Of a stretch of DNA of 64,000 bases, positions 15,951 to 26,326 are shown piece after piece. A model generated the notes under the pieces. The model did not search any database, was not told where the DNA came from, and saw nothing but the letters and a program-made list of their open reading frames with translations. The position numbers and the translations under genes were made by a program. Origin of the DNA: Rhizobium terricola (GTDB lineage Bacteria; Pseudomonadota; Alphaproteobacteria; Rhizobiales; Rhizobiaceae). The DNA is taken from contig NZ_JABBGK010000001.1 in the NCBI RefSeq assembly GCF_012927355.1, forward strand, positions 558,001 to 622,000. Direction: 5' to 3'. Every line of letters begins with the position of its first letter. The stretch's first letter is position 1.

Positions 15951-18294
15951 GACGTGTCCCCGCGGCGTTCATGAGGTCCTTCAGGCTGCGGCGCCAGAGG
16001 GCGAGCCCGCCCGCCGCCATCGCGGCGAAGCACAGCATCATCAGCCCGAGCAGGATGCGCTGCTCGGCCAGCGTTGCGGTCTGGGGCAGGGCGACCTGCG
16101 GAGCCGCCTTCTTGGCCAGAAGCTGGGCGACGGCCGGCGTGGGGGCGGCAGCCATCTCGCTTTCGACGGCGGCTGCAGCTTCCGGCAATACCGTCGGGCT
16201 CATCGCGCGATCGCCGGCGGGGGAGCCGACAGGCTGGGGCTGCGCCTCGCCGAAGACCTTGTCGAAGTCCCAGCCGGCGGGCAGGTTGAGCGGCAGCCTG
16301 GTCTGGTCGAGCGGCTGGTCCTTCGGGCGCGACGGCGTCACGTCGACCGCGACGAGGCTGGTCATGCGGGACACGAGGTGATGGGCGAGTGCGACCTTCT
16401 CGATCGCCTTGTCGGTCGCGGCGGGATCGGCGCTGTTGTAGCCGGTCGCCTCGATGTCGTCGATCTTGCGGCGGGCCCAGAGTTTTGAGATGCCTGCGCT
16501 TTCGGCGGCATTGGCGATGTCCATCTCGACTCGCCAGGGCTGCGCTCCGGTCTTGCCGACGATCTGGAGTTTTCCGGTCGGGTGCGTACCGGCGAGTTCG
16601 GCTGTCAGAACGACCGGCTCGCCGGCATAAAGGTCGGGAACCGGATCGGGCGTGATGTCCTGGGCGCCGGCTCCGTCGAAGATCGCGGCAATGTCGGTCA
16701 TCACCGGGTTCTCCAGCTTGCCGAACAGTTCGCCCATGCGTTCGGCGACCTGCGTCTCCGAGCCGATATGGGTGAAGGTGCCGCGGCCGAGTTCGGCGGC
16801 GCGGGTCATCAGGAAGGAGTTCGGGGCGGAACCGATGCCGACGGTGAAGACGCGGGCATCACCGCGGTTCGCGGTGATCTCCTCGAACAGCTGCTGTTCG
16901 TTGCCGATGGCGCCGTCGGTCAGGAATATCACCTGGCGCAGGCTATCGGCAGCGCGCGGACCCTGGTTGCGCAGGGCCTGCTCGAGGGCCGGCAGCATTT
17001 CCGTGCCGCCGTCGGCGGTCAGTCCGCGTACATAGGCGATCGCCTTCTCGCGGTTGTCGGGGCTTGCCGGAACAAGGCCGCCAAAAAAGTCGGTCATGGT
17101 GTCGTCGAAGCGGATGACGTTGAAGCGATCGGTGCTCTTGAGCTTCGATAGGGCGAGGGCAAGGCTTTCCTTGGCCTGCTCCATCGACGGGCCGGACATG
17201 GAGCCGGAATTGTCGATGACGAAGACGGCTTCGCGGTTCGCGGCCGGCGCCTCGGACTGGGCCTGGGGCGGAGTGACGAAGGCGAGAAGGTAGGTCTTGC
17301 CGTCGACCACCTGGCGGAACAGGCCGGCGCTCGGCTGCTTGCCGGGCATGGCTTTCCAGGTGAGTTCGAAATCGCGATCGGCGGGCACGCTTTCGGTCTT
17401 CAATGCGATCCTGCGGTGTTCGGCACCGTCTTCGGTGATCGCAACTTCGTGGAAGGCGGACTTCACCTCGCCGAGCGGAAAGCCCGCCTTGAGATCGACG
17501 GTCAGGGCGACCGGATTGATCTTGGCATTTTCCCGCGGGTCGAGCACGGGCGCCTCGATCTTCTCGCGGTTTTCGACCGGGTCCTGCGGCACGGCGAAGC
17601 CGGCATTGCCGTTGAACTCGACCGTCTCGACGATCGGCATCGGATTGTAGCGGGGTGCGACCACCATGGGGAAGCGCAGGGAGTATTCGCCGCCGGACTG
17701 GCGAATGGTCTGCTGGTATTCGATCTGGACGACGATGGTTTCGCCCGGACCGATATTGGCGACCTCGTTGGTGAAGATGTTCGGGCGCTGCTGCTCGAGC
17801 AGGGCGGCCTTCTTGCCCTCTTCCTTGGCCTGCTCGTAGATCTGGCGGGCTTCCTGGCGCGGCTTGATCTTGCCTTCGATGAAGCGGTCGCCGATCTGCA
17901 TGCGCAGCTCGTCGACGGCCGAGTTCTCCGGAAGCGGGAAGACGTAGGTGCCCTCCACCCAACCCTTGGACGGGTTGAGGAAGCGCTGGGTGACCTTTAC
18001 GCGGGCAACCGGGCCGGACACCTCGATCGCGACGTCCGTCTTGAGGCGCGGCGCCTCGACGAAGAAGCCGGGTTCCTTGGCCGGGAACAGCAGTCCGCCC
18101 ATGTTCATGTCGTTGGGTCGGACAAGGGCGGGTGACTTGACGTCCTGCGGTGGCGGCGTCTCGGCATGGGCCGTGACGGCAAGGCCGATCAGCATGGCGA
18201 CACAGGCGATGATGGCTGCCAGTGCCACCAGGCCATGTCGGGCGACCCGGTGCAGGCACTTCAGCGTTGCGGCATTCTCGTCTTCCAGAAACAT
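15943..18294 (-). CDS. Marine proteobacterial sortase target protein (VIT and vWA domains)
   Basis: The 783-residue protein has an N-terminal membrane/signal segment (about 22-45). A VIT domain follows (VKVTQRFLNPSKGWVEGTYVFPLPE region), then a von Willebrand A domain with MIDAS motif DNSGSMS near residue 355. The C-terminus has LPQTA near 735, a hydrophobic helix and a basic tail ending RRG, i.e. a sortase sorting signal. This is the recognised target family of class GN sortases; what it does on the cell surface or in the periplasm is unknown. The start at 18294 (MFLEDENAAT) has GAGGGG 7 nt upstream; the frame to 18378 adds no conserved sequence. The sortase gene overlaps its end by 8 nt. 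Confidence 0.93.
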   Translation of the reverse strand: MFLEDENAATLKCLHRVARHGLVALAAIIACVAMLIGLAVTAHAETPPPQDVKSPALVRPNDMNMGGLLFPAKEPGFFVEAPRLKTDVAIEVSGPVARVKVTQRFLNPSKGWVEGTYVFPLPENSAVDELRMQIGDRFIEGKIKPRQEARQIYEQAKEEGKKAALLEQQRPNIFTNEVANIGPGETIVVQIEYQQTIRQSGGEYSLRFPMVVAPRYNPMPIVETVEFNGNAGFAVPQDPVENREKIEAPVLDPRENAKINPVALTVDLKAGFPLGEVKSAFHEVAITEDGAEHRRIALKTESVPADRDFELTWKAMPGKQPSAGLFRQVVDGKTYLLAFVTPPQAQSEAPAANREAVFVIDNSGSMSGPSMEQAKESLALALSKLKSTDRFNVIRFDDTMTDFFGGLVPASPDNREKAIAYVRGLTADGGTEMLPALEQALRNQGPRAADSLRQVIFLTDGAIGNEQQLFEEITANRGDARVFTVGIGSAPNSFLMTRAAELGRGTFTHIGSETQVAERMGELFGKLENPVMTDIAAIFDGAGAQDITPDPVPDLYAGEPVVLTAELAGTHPTGKLQIVGKTGAQPWRVEMDIANAAESAGISKLWARRKIDDIEATGYNSADPAATDKAIEKVALAHHLVSRMTSLVAVDVTPSRPKDQPLDQTRLPLNLPAGWDFDKVFGEAQPQPVGSPAGDRAMSPTVLPEAAAAVESEMAAAPTPAVAQLLAKKAAPQVALPQTATLAEQRILLGLMMLCFAAMAAGGLALWRRSLKDLMNAAGTRRG

Positions 18295-18457
18295 CGGATA
18301 CCCCTCGCAATAAAATAGTTCAATGCGAGAAGAAGAAGCCTGCTTGTAGACTTCTCGGGGACCGAATTGCGGCGCCACACTGTATTTATCGTGGCGTTAT
18401 TGTGAAAATCGAAGTCTTTTCGGGTATTCGCGCTGCCGGTTGTTCCGGAATGGCGCT

Positions 18458-19372
18458 TCAGCGTCGTTTGCCGAAGACGCGAACCGGGCGCAGCGCCGGT
18501 TCCGCGCGGGCCATGATCGGCGGCTGATAGACCGGCGCCGTCTCCGCCTGCGGGGTGAAGGGCGCGGCCGGCGGCAACAGCATTTCCGGGAATTCGTCGT
18601 TAAACGCGGTCGGGGCGATCTGCGGGCGGGCGAGCGCATAGCCCTGCAGCAGGGTCACGCCGAGCTCGGCGCAAAGGTCGACCTGCCAGGTGTCCTCCAG
18701 CCGTTCGAAGATCGGTTCGATGCCTTCTTCCTGCAATTGACGGACGATGACGCGCAGCAGCGCGAAGCCGGCCGAGTTGTGCAGATAGTCGCGAACCCAG
18801 TCGCCGTCGAATCGGACAAAGTCCGGCCGGAGTGCCAGGATGTCCTGGATGTCGTGTTCGCTCGCCTCGTAATTGGACATCGAGACGCGCAGGCCGGCGA
18901 AGCGCAACTGCTCGATCGCGCGGGCGGTGATCTTCACATTGCCGTTGGCCGCCGAGATGTCGCAGATGATGCGGTCGGGCGTGATGCCGGCTTCGTGGGC
19001 GGCGAGGCGCATGCGGTCGAGTTCGTGGCGAAGTTCCGGGGCGCCGGTGTAGAGCATCGGCTGGAAGCTGACGAGCACCGAGGCACGGTCGCGGCCGAGC
19101 AGGCCGACGTTCAGGATGTGGATGCTGCGCAGCAGGCTGTCGATGCCGGGCAGGTCCTGCGGTTCGACGAGCGGGAAGAACTGTGAGGGCGGATAGGCTT
19201 CGCCATTGCGTTCGGCACGAACCAGGCCCTGGAAGCAGTGAATATCGTAGTGTCCCTCGGGCAGCCGGCGGAAGATCGGCTGGAGGGCGGAACGCAGCAC
19301 AAATGGGCCATAGGCCGTCGACCAGGCGCCTTCGTGCTTCACGAGCTGGGAGTAGATGCTGTTCGTGGTCAT
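18458..19372 (-). CDS. Degenerate EAL-domain protein
   Basis: The 304-residue protein shows an EAL fold, as in c-di-GMP phosphodiesterases, but most catalytic residues are substituted. The EALxR signature is QGLVRA, the usual DDFG motif is SNYE, and the usual K(I/V)D is RFD. IFERLED and LQGYALARP, matching late motifs, are kept. It is therefore probably enzymatically inactive and may bind nucleotide or act as a protein-interaction module. There is no membrane segment or partner GGDEF domain. The C-terminal 60 residues are Pro/Ala-rich with little structure. ATG at 19372 is preferred over a TTG at 19429. Confidence 0.82.
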   Translation of the reverse strand: MTTNSIYSQLVKHEGAWSTAYGPFVLRSALQPIFRRLPEGHYDIHCFQGLVRAERNGEAYPPSQFFPLVEPQDLPGIDSLLRSIHILNVGLLGRDRASVLVSFQPMLYTGAPELRHELDRMRLAAHEAGITPDRIICDISAANGNVKITARAIEQLRFAGLRVSMSNYEASEHDIQDILALRPDFVRFDGDWVRDYLHNSAGFALLRVIVRQLQEEGIEPIFERLEDTWQVDLCAELGVTLLQGYALARPQIAPTAFNDEFPEMLLPPAAPFTPQAETAPVYQPPIMARAEPALRPVRVFGKRR

Positions 19373-19525
19373 CGGTTCGCGTCTCGATTGCCCATCATGG
19401 GCGTTGCGATCGAGTTTAGCGCGCAACAATTACCCCGGAATTAAGAAAACCTTAAAAGATGAAATGATCGCGATTGTTGCGGTGCCGCGCTTTCCGCTTG
19501 AAACGGGGAGGCGATTTCGCCATAG

Positions 19526-20791
<1,266 letters not shown>

Positions 20792-20818
20792 GCAATCGCC
20801 GCATCACCGCGGTACAAG

Positions 20819-20849
20819 AAAGGGCGGGGCCTCGCGGTCCCGCCCTTTT
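20819..20849. terminator. Intrinsic terminator after aatA
   Basis: AAAGGGCGGG at 20819-20828 and CCCGCCCTTT at 20839-20848 form a 10-bp stem ending in a T-run. A-run and T-run symmetry allows use by the convergent opgC-like gene too. Confidence 0.88.
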
Positions 20850-20872
20850 CGTTTCAGGATTCGATCGGTCGA

Positions 20873-22147
20873 TCAGGTGGCCGCAGGCTTCATGACCGGC
20901 GGCAGCTTGGCAGCTGCTGCCTTTGGCGGCGTCGCGGTGCGGTTGCGTTCGCGCCAGAGCGCCGGAAGGCTCAACAGCGCCAGCGAGCCGAAGGCAATCA
21001 CCGTCTTGGTCGCCTGCGAAAACTCCCCGAAGCGGCCGTCGAGATAGAAGACCGCGTAGACGATCAGCACGTGCCAGACATAGATCTGCAGCGAATGGCG
21101 ACCGAGAAGCTGGAGGAAGCCCAGCGAGAACAGGTTCGTCAGACCGCCGGCGATCCGGCGGATCGTCCGGTTTTCGTGGCGGGGGCCGGCAATCAGGAGC
21201 CAGGCGAGGCCATAGGCGACGGCGGCAAAGTTCAAGAGATAGACCGGGCCGAAATCGGCGCGCACTTCCATCAGGCCGAATTTCTCCAGCACGATGCCCG
21301 GCATCAGCTGGTGCGCGGTCATGATGCGGAGCGGCAGGAAGAAGACGCAGACGGCGAGGGCCGCCTTGGCGAGAAAATCCTTCTGGGGATCGAAGACGCG
21401 GGTCCACTCGATCTTCTTCATCGAGGTCAGCGTGCCGGCGATCAGGCCTGCATAGAAAACCACCTGCCAGCCGAGCAGGTTGAAAGAGGCGCGGACACCC
21501 TCCTTGTCCGAGGCCCCGGCGAGCCAGTCGCTCACCGGGTAGGTGAGGGCGCGCTGGAGGCCGAGCTGGGCTGCCATCCACAACAGGGCCGAGACAATCG
21601 CGACGGTCGTCCAGCGACCCTGCAGGCAGAGCCAGATGATGGCCGGGGCGAAGAACATGTAGACGATGTATTGCGGAAGGATGTCCATGAAGGTCGGCTG
21701 GAACAGGAAGCCGGCAATCGCCGCCAGGCGCAGCGGATCGTCGAGCCGCGTGCCGCCGAGCCAGTTCGTCCAGATGGCGGATGCGCCGGGCAGGACGAGC
21801 TGCAGGGCGAGGATCACCAGGACTATGCCCATGGCGTAGCGATAGAGCTCGAACACCCGAGACCAGATCCGGTCACGCGCGACCGCATAGCCGTCCTTCA
21901 GCATCTTGCGGGCATAGACCATGCCGGTGAGCAGGCCGGAGAGAAACACGAAGCCCTGCGCATCCTCGACGAAGGCCAGATTGCGGTGGTTGATCTGGAC
22001 GAGCCAGAGGCCGCCGGCGAAGACCAGGTGATTGATCAGCATGAAGACGAGGAAATAGCCCCGCATGCCATCGATAACGTCCAATCTCTTCAAGATTCGG
22101 CTCCCGAGTTTGCCCCCCGGTGACCGGGAGGATGTCTGGTCCGTCAT
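20873..22147 (-). CDS. OpgC-domain integral membrane protein
   Basis: The 424-residue multi-helix membrane protein starts with RLDVIDGMRGYFLVFMLINH near residue 20, the signature of the OpgC/acyltransferase-3-like family. OpgC adds succinyl groups to osmoregulated periplasmic glucans (cyclic glucans in rhizobia) and works at the inner membrane. QGFVFLSGLLTGMVYARKM is another family stretch. About ten to twelve transmembrane helices are visible. The start is uncertain: ATG at 22147 (MTDQTSS) or GTG at 22171; neither has a clear ribosome-binding site. It lies 101 nt downstream of the cation antiporter gene. Members of this family can also have other acyl substrates. Confidence 0.85.
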   Translation of the reverse strand: MTDQTSSRSPGGKLGSRILKRLDVIDGMRGYFLVFMLINHLVFAGGLWLVQINHRNLAFVEDAQGFVFLSGLLTGMVYARKMLKDGYAVARDRIWSRVFELYRYAMGIVLVILALQLVLPGASAIWTNWLGGTRLDDPLRLAAIAGFLFQPTFMDILPQYIVYMFFAPAIIWLCLQGRWTTVAIVSALLWMAAQLGLQRALTYPVSDWLAGASDKEGVRASFNLLGWQVVFYAGLIAGTLTSMKKIEWTRVFDPQKDFLAKAALAVCVFFLPLRIMTAHQLMPGIVLEKFGLMEVRADFGPVYLLNFAAVAYGLAWLLIAGPRHENRTIRRIAGGLTNLFSLGFLQLLGRHSLQIYVWHVLIVYAVFYLDGRFGEFSQATKTVIAFGSLALLSLPALWRERNRTATPPKAAAAKLPPVMKPAAT

Positions 22148-22248
22148 CTTGTTGAGAATGCGGCGATGCACCCGACAAGATGTGGATCGGCACCCGGGGA
22201 ATGGAGCGAAGGTGGAAAAGGTTCCGTGGCCGAAGGCGACCGGAGGTC

Positions 22249-23337
22249 TCAGAGGCCGATCAGCGACAGCATGATGAAGGTGGCGAAGAGAATGAAATGG
22301 GTCATGCCCTCGATGGCATTCGTCTCGCCGTCGTTGAGATTGATGGCAGCCGCGATCAGCGTGATGGCAACCATGACCGTCTGGACCGGCGTCATCGCCA
22401 TGACGAAGGGCTGGCCGGTATAGAGCGCGATCGCCTCCATGGCGGGGACCGTGAGGATGACGGTGGAGAGCGAGGCGCCCATGGCAATATTGACGGTTGC
22501 CTGCATGCGGTTGGCAAGCGCGGCGCGCAACGCCGTCAGGATCTCGGGTCCGGCGGAGATCGCGGCGACGAGGATGGCGGTGAGGGCGATCGGCGCGCTG
22601 GTGTCCTTGAGGCCTACATTGATGAAGCTCGACATGAACTCGGCAAGGATGCCGATCAGCACGACGCCGAAGAGAATGACGCCGATCGAGCGGGCTGCCG
22701 GTTCCGTCGCCTCGGCGTGACCGGGTTCCTCGGCGTCCTGGCGTTTGCCGCGCGGATAGCTGTAGCTGAAGAAGTAGCTGTGGGTGCCGACCTGCATGCG
22801 CAGGAACAGGCCATAAAGGGCGATCATCGCGCCGATGGTGAAGACGGAATAGAACTGCCAGCGGTCGCGCGGCACGAACTCGGGCACGACCATCGATATG
22901 CCCATGGCGGTCAGGATCATCACGCCATAAGTCTTTCCCGAATCGTCGTTGTAGGGCTGCTCGCCGTGCTTCAGTCCCCCGAGCAGGGCGGCGAGCCCGA
23001 GGATGCCGTTGATGTCCAGCATCACCGCAGCGTAGATCGTGTCGCGCGCCAGGGTGGGAGACGAGCTCGCGTCGCTCATCATGATCGCCAGGATCAGGAC
23101 CTCGACCGCGACGGCGGACAAGGTGAGGATCATCGTACCGTAGGGGTCACCGACCTTCACGGCGAGCACTTCGGCATGATGGGCGACGCGGAGCGAGGCG
23201 GCAAGGATCGCGGCGATCAGGACGGCCGCGGCGATGAGTGAAACCGTCGCACCCATCTCCAGGATCTGATGTTCGAAACTGAATCCGCCGATTGCCAGAA
23301 GAATCGGAAACAAAAGGATCTTTTCTTCTTTGAACAC
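22249..23337 (-). CDS. Calcium/proton (or sodium/proton) antiporter, CaCA family (ChaA type)
   Basis: The 362-residue membrane protein has about eleven helices in two inverted repeats. The acidic alpha-repeat motifs are recognisable near GDPYGTMILTLSAVAVEVLILAIM (first, about 80-103) and SAGPEILTALRAA (second). It resembles ChaA and the rhizobial y4hA ionic transporters, which exchange cations against protons across the inner membrane. The start codon is GTG at 23337 with AGGGGA about 7 nt upstream. The central loop (about 190-210) is charged and Gly/Arg/Lys-rich. Confidence 0.88.
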   Translation of the reverse strand: MFKEEKILLFPILLAIGGFSFEHQILEMGATVSLIAAAVLIAAILAASLRVAHHAEVLAVKVGDPYGTMILTLSAVAVEVLILAIMMSDASSSPTLARDTIYAAVMLDINGILGLAALLGGLKHGEQPYNDDSGKTYGVMILTAMGISMVVPEFVPRDRWQFYSVFTIGAMIALYGLFLRMQVGTHSYFFSYSYPRGKRQDAEEPGHAEATEPAARSIGVILFGVVLIGILAEFMSSFINVGLKDTSAPIALTAILVAAISAGPEILTALRAALANRMQATVNIAMGASLSTVILTVPAMEAIALYTGQPFVMAMTPVQTVMVAITLIAAAINLNDGETNAIEGMTHFILFATFIMLSLIGL

Positions 23338-23482
23338 TGACGTTCCCCTGGCTGCCTCGTGGAATTCTTAGTCCGAAGGCGGCCAAACGGGCAAGGGCCC
23401 GGAACAGTTCCCGGACCGATCGTGTTTGCGGTTTTGGGGACTTGGTGCGATACTTCGCGCGTACTGATGAAAGGAGGACATC

Positions 23483-23749
23483 ATGATCAAGGTTGCCTAC
23501 GAGATCGTTCCCCACGACGGGGGATGGGCCTACAGGCTCGGCAACGTCTATTCCGAAAGCTTCGCCAGCCACGACGAGGCCCTGGAGGCAGCACGGATCG
23601 TGATGCAGGAGCAGCAGGTCGGCGACGAGCCCGTCAAGATCAGCTATCAGGACGAAAAGGGCAAATGGCACTACGAGTACAGTGACGGCGGCGACCGGCC
23701 CGAGGTCGAGATCGTCGATCACTATGAAGCGGGCGACCGACCGGCCTAG
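23483..23749 (+). CDS. DUF2188 domain-containing protein
   Basis: The 88-residue acidic protein has family motif HDGGWAYRLGNVYSESFASHDEAL near the start. DUF2188 proteins are small and their function is unknown. A strong GAAAGGAGG ribosome-binding site lies just upstream of the ATG. Its TAG stop shares the palindromic CTAG at 23746-23749 with the stop of the convergent VOC gene, so the two genes overlap by 4 nt. Confidence 0.85.
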   Translation: MIKVAYEIVPHDGGWAYRLGNVYSESFASHDEALEAARIVMQEQQVGDEPVKISYQDEKGKWHYEYSDGGDRPEVEIVDHYEAGDRPA

Positions 23750-24222
23750 GATACGATGCGGCTGCCGATCGACTGGGAAAACCGGATCAGGTAGCCGTCA
23801 GGATCCTGGACAAGGAATTCCCGCGAACCGGTCTCCTCGGTGTCGCCAACGCGATACCAGCTTTCGGCGGGCTCTTCGAAGAGTGGCCAATCCAGTTTGT
23901 GAAGTGCTTCAAGAATTGGATCAAGATTGTCCGTGGCGATCTGGAAGTTGACGCCACGTCCGAACGGCTGCTGAAGCGGGGCCGTCTGCCAGTTGCCGTT
24001 GATTTCACACAGCATGACCTGCGCACCCTGCCTCTCGAGATAGGCGAACCTTGCTTCCCGTCGTTGATAGGCGATGCGAAAGCCCAGGGCGCCGCACCAG
24101 AAGGCGAGGCTCGCCTCGATGCTGGAGACGTCGAGTTCCGGCACCAGAGGCGCAAAGCCGCCGGTGGGGCGGTTGCCGCTTCCTTCAGAGGCGTCGCGTT
24201 CCGCGCGTGTCCGTTCGTTCAT
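23746..24222 (-). CDS. VOC (glyoxalase/bleomycin-resistance) family protein
   Basis: The 158-residue protein has one vicinal-oxygen-chelate domain with the usual two beta-alpha-beta-beta-beta repeats. The repeats run from VPELDVSSIEASLAFWCGALGF and from GRGVNFQIATDNLDPILEALH, ending in the family motif FLVQDPDGYLIRFSQ. The whole resembles bleomycin-binding proteins, but substrate is unknown. The ATG has AAGGAG 6 nt upstream. It lies 10 nt downstream of a LysR gene on the same strand and is probably co-transcribed with it. Confidence 0.87.
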   Translation of the reverse strand: MNERTRAERDASEGSGNRPTGGFAPLVPELDVSSIEASLAFWCGALGFRIAYQRREARFAYLERQGAQVMLCEINGNWQTAPLQQPFGRGVNFQIATDNLDPILEALHKLDWPLFEEPAESWYRVGDTEETGSREFLVQDPDGYLIRFSQSIGSRIVS

Positions 24223-24232
24223 CGATTGCTCC

Positions 24233-25123
24233 TTATCGCATCATGTAGTCGCGCAAGCCGGCCACCAGCGCGTCGAAGGTCGCACGACAACGCGGTGCCG
24301 TCCTCAGGCTCTCGTGCATCACGACATAAGTGTCGAGCGACAGCGCCAGGGCTCCGGGCAGGACGGCGACGAGTTCGGGATGGCGCCGCGCAAGGCCGTC
24401 CTGGCACATGCCGATGCCGCCGCCGGCGCGAATGGCGGCGAACTGGGCAAGATTGCTGTCGCTACGGAAGGCGAAGCGTATATCCGCAAGGTCGGGCCTG
24501 GTGGCGAGGATGGCGCGCACGTAGGCGAGCTGCCGGTCGAAGCCGATAAGGCGATGGCCGGCAAGATCCTGGAGGTGTTGCGGAGCTCCATGCCTCTCGA
24601 GATAGCTGAAGTGGGCGTAGAAGCCGAGCGGGATGCGGCCGACGCGCTGTGAGATCAGTGCATCCTGCGCCGGCTCGACCATGCGGATGGCGATATCGGC
24701 CGCCTGGTTGAGCAGATCCTCCACAGCGTCGGAGGGCGAGAGTTCGATCACCAGGTCGGGATATCGCTCTTGCAGATCGGCGAGGATCGGCGGCAGGACC
24801 TCGATGCCGATCACCTCGCTTGCGCTGATGCGGACCGTGCCGGAAATGCGATCGACACTGCCGGAGGCTGCGCGCTCGAGCGCGGCTGCGGTCGCCGCCA
24901 TCGCCTCGGCGTGCGGCCTCATTTGCAAGGCGATCTCGGTGGGCAGGAGACCCTTCGGCGTGCGCAGGAAAAGCGGCTCGCCGCTCGCCTCCTCAAGCGC
25001 ATCGACATGCCGGCCGACCGTCGGCTGGGTGAGGCCAAGGCTGCGGGCGGCAGCCGAAAGCGAACCCTCGCGCAAGACGGCGAGAAAGGTCCGATAGTAG
25101 TCCCAGTTCATTTCCATGTTCAT
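24233..25123 (-). CDS. LysR-family transcriptional regulator
   Basis: This LysR regulator is about 296 residues. The N-terminal helix-turn-helix is in GSLSAAARSLGLTQPTVGRHVDALEE and the effector domain starts near residue 90 with GTVRISASEVIG. Three in-frame ATG codons sit at 25123, 25117 and 25111; none has a clear ribosome-binding site, and I chose the outermost. The regulator is divergent from an NAD-binding oxidoreductase gene, its likely target. The intervening segment carries an 8-bp direct repeat GTATAGCA 31 bp apart. Confidence 0.9.
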   Translation of the reverse strand: MNMEMNWDYYRTFLAVLREGSLSAAARSLGLTQPTVGRHVDALEEASGEPLFLRTPKGLLPTEIALQMRPHAEAMAATAAALERAASGSVDRISGTVRISASEVIGIEVLPPILADLQERYPDLVIELSPSDAVEDLLNQAADIAIRMVEPAQDALISQRVGRIPLGFYAHFSYLERHGAPQHLQDLAGHRLIGFDRQLAYVRAILATRPDLADIRFAFRSDSNLAQFAAIRAGGGIGMCQDGLARRHPELVAVLPGALALSLDTYVVMHESLRTAPRCRATFDALVAGLRDYMMR

Positions 25124-25131
25124 GTAAATAT

Positions 25132-25170
25132 GTATAGCAGGAAGAAAAATTTCGGCAATTTCGTATAGCA
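25132..25170. repeat. Direct repeat GTATAGCA in a divergent promoter region
   Basis: GTATAGCA occurs at 25132-25139 and again at 25163-25170, a spacing of 31 bp or about three helical turns. It lies between the LysR gene and the divergent oxidoreductase gene, a typical place for a LysR operator. Confidence 0.45.
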
Positions 25171-25221
25171 ACACAATCGCCGACAATCTCGCCATCGAAA
25201 CCTGATGGAGCGATCAAAGTG

Positions 25222-26253
25222 ATGCAGACGGAAGAAATCCACGAAAGGCCCGTGGCACTCGTGCTCGGCGCAACTGGCGGTATCGGCGGCGCTGTGGCGG
25301 AAAAGCTTGCCGGGCGCGGATACGAGGTGCGGGCGCTGCACCGCCGCGCGGACGTGATGCAGGCCAAGCTACCGCAATATCGCTGGGTGCAGGGCGACGC
25401 CATGAACCGCGCCGACGTGATCGATGCGGCGCAAGGCGTCCAGTTGATCGTCCACGGGGTCAACCCGCCGGGCTATCGTAACTGGGCCGAACTGGTTCTG
25501 CCGATGATCGACAATACGATCGCCGCCGCCAAGGCGTCGGGTGCCAGGATCGTCATGCCCGGCACCGTCTACAATTTCGGCCCGGATGCCTTCCCTGTCC
25601 TTGACGAGGATAGCCCGCAGAACCCGGTGACGCGGAAGGGAAAGATCCGCGTCCAGCTGGAGCGGCGTCTGGAGGCGGCGGCAGGCGAAGGTGTGCCGGT
25701 GCTGATCGTTCGGGCCGGGGACTTCTTCGGCCCGGGCGCCGGCAACAATTGGTTTGCCCAGGGCATCGTGAAGCCCGGCAAGCCTCTGTCGTCGATCGGC
25801 AATCCGGGAGCCAAGGGCGTCGGACATCAATGGGCCTACCTGCCGGACGTGGCGGAGACAATGGTCCAGCTGATTGCGCAGGCGGACCGTTTGCCGATGT
25901 TCGCCCGCTTCCACATGGACGGCTTCTTCGACCAGGACGGCGGCCAGATGGCCGAAGCGATCCGGCGGGTGAGCGGCAAGCCTGACCTGAAGCTCAAGGC
26001 CTTTCCGTGGTGGCTGGTACGTCTTGCTTCGCCCTTCGTAGCGCTGTTTCGAGAACTGCTGGAGATGCGCTATCTGTGGCGTGAGACGATCCGGATGGAC
26101 AATGCGCGGCTCGTCGGATTCCTCGGCGCAGAGCCGAGGACGCCGATCGACGAGGCGATCCGCGTGACGCTCGAAAGCCTGGGCTGCCTGGAGGGGGCGG
26201 AGAAACGTAAGGCCGCCAGTTCGCCTCGTTTGCGTTCCGCGAGCGCCGCGTAG
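25222..26253 (+). CDS. NAD-dependent epimerase/dehydratase family oxidoreductase
   Basis: The 343-residue extended short-chain dehydrogenase-like protein has the nucleotide-binding motif VLGATGGIGGAVAEKLAGRG at about 16-35. The middle region has TVYNFGPDA, where a Tyr may be catalytic, and IVRAGDFFGPGAGNNWF. Members act as sugar-nucleotide epimerases or reductases or as NAD(P)H sensors, and the substrate is unknown here. ATG at 25222 has GGAG 11 nt upstream; an adjacent GTG at 25219 has better spacing (8 nt) and could be the start. It is divergent from the LysR gene. Confidence 0.85.
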   Translation: MQTEEIHERPVALVLGATGGIGGAVAEKLAGRGYEVRALHRRADVMQAKLPQYRWVQGDAMNRADVIDAAQGVQLIVHGVNPPGYRNWAELVLPMIDNTIAAAKASGARIVMPGTVYNFGPDAFPVLDEDSPQNPVTRKGKIRVQLERRLEAAAGEGVPVLIVRAGDFFGPGAGNNWFAQGIVKPGKPLSSIGNPGAKGVGHQWAYLPDVAETMVQLIAQADRLPMFARFHMDGFFDQDGGQMAEAIRRVSGKPDLKLKAFPWWLVRLASPFVALFRELLEMRYLWRETIRMDNARLVGFLGAEPRTPIDEAIRVTLESLGCLEGAEKRKAASSPRLRSASAA

Positions 26254-26271
26254 AAGGGTGCCTGACGGCAA

Positions 26272-26299
26272 GAAGCCCCGCCGTTTCCGGCGGGCTTTC
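26272..26299. terminator. Hairpin between convergent genes
   Basis: AAGCCCCGCCG pairs with CGGCGGGCTT (one bulged C) around a short loop, with T-runs of only 2-3 on either side. It lies between the epimerase stop and the alkene reductase stop and is likely a shared terminator. Confidence 0.6.
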
Positions 26300-26326
26300 C
26301 AATGTCTCAATGCGCCTCGGTTCGGC

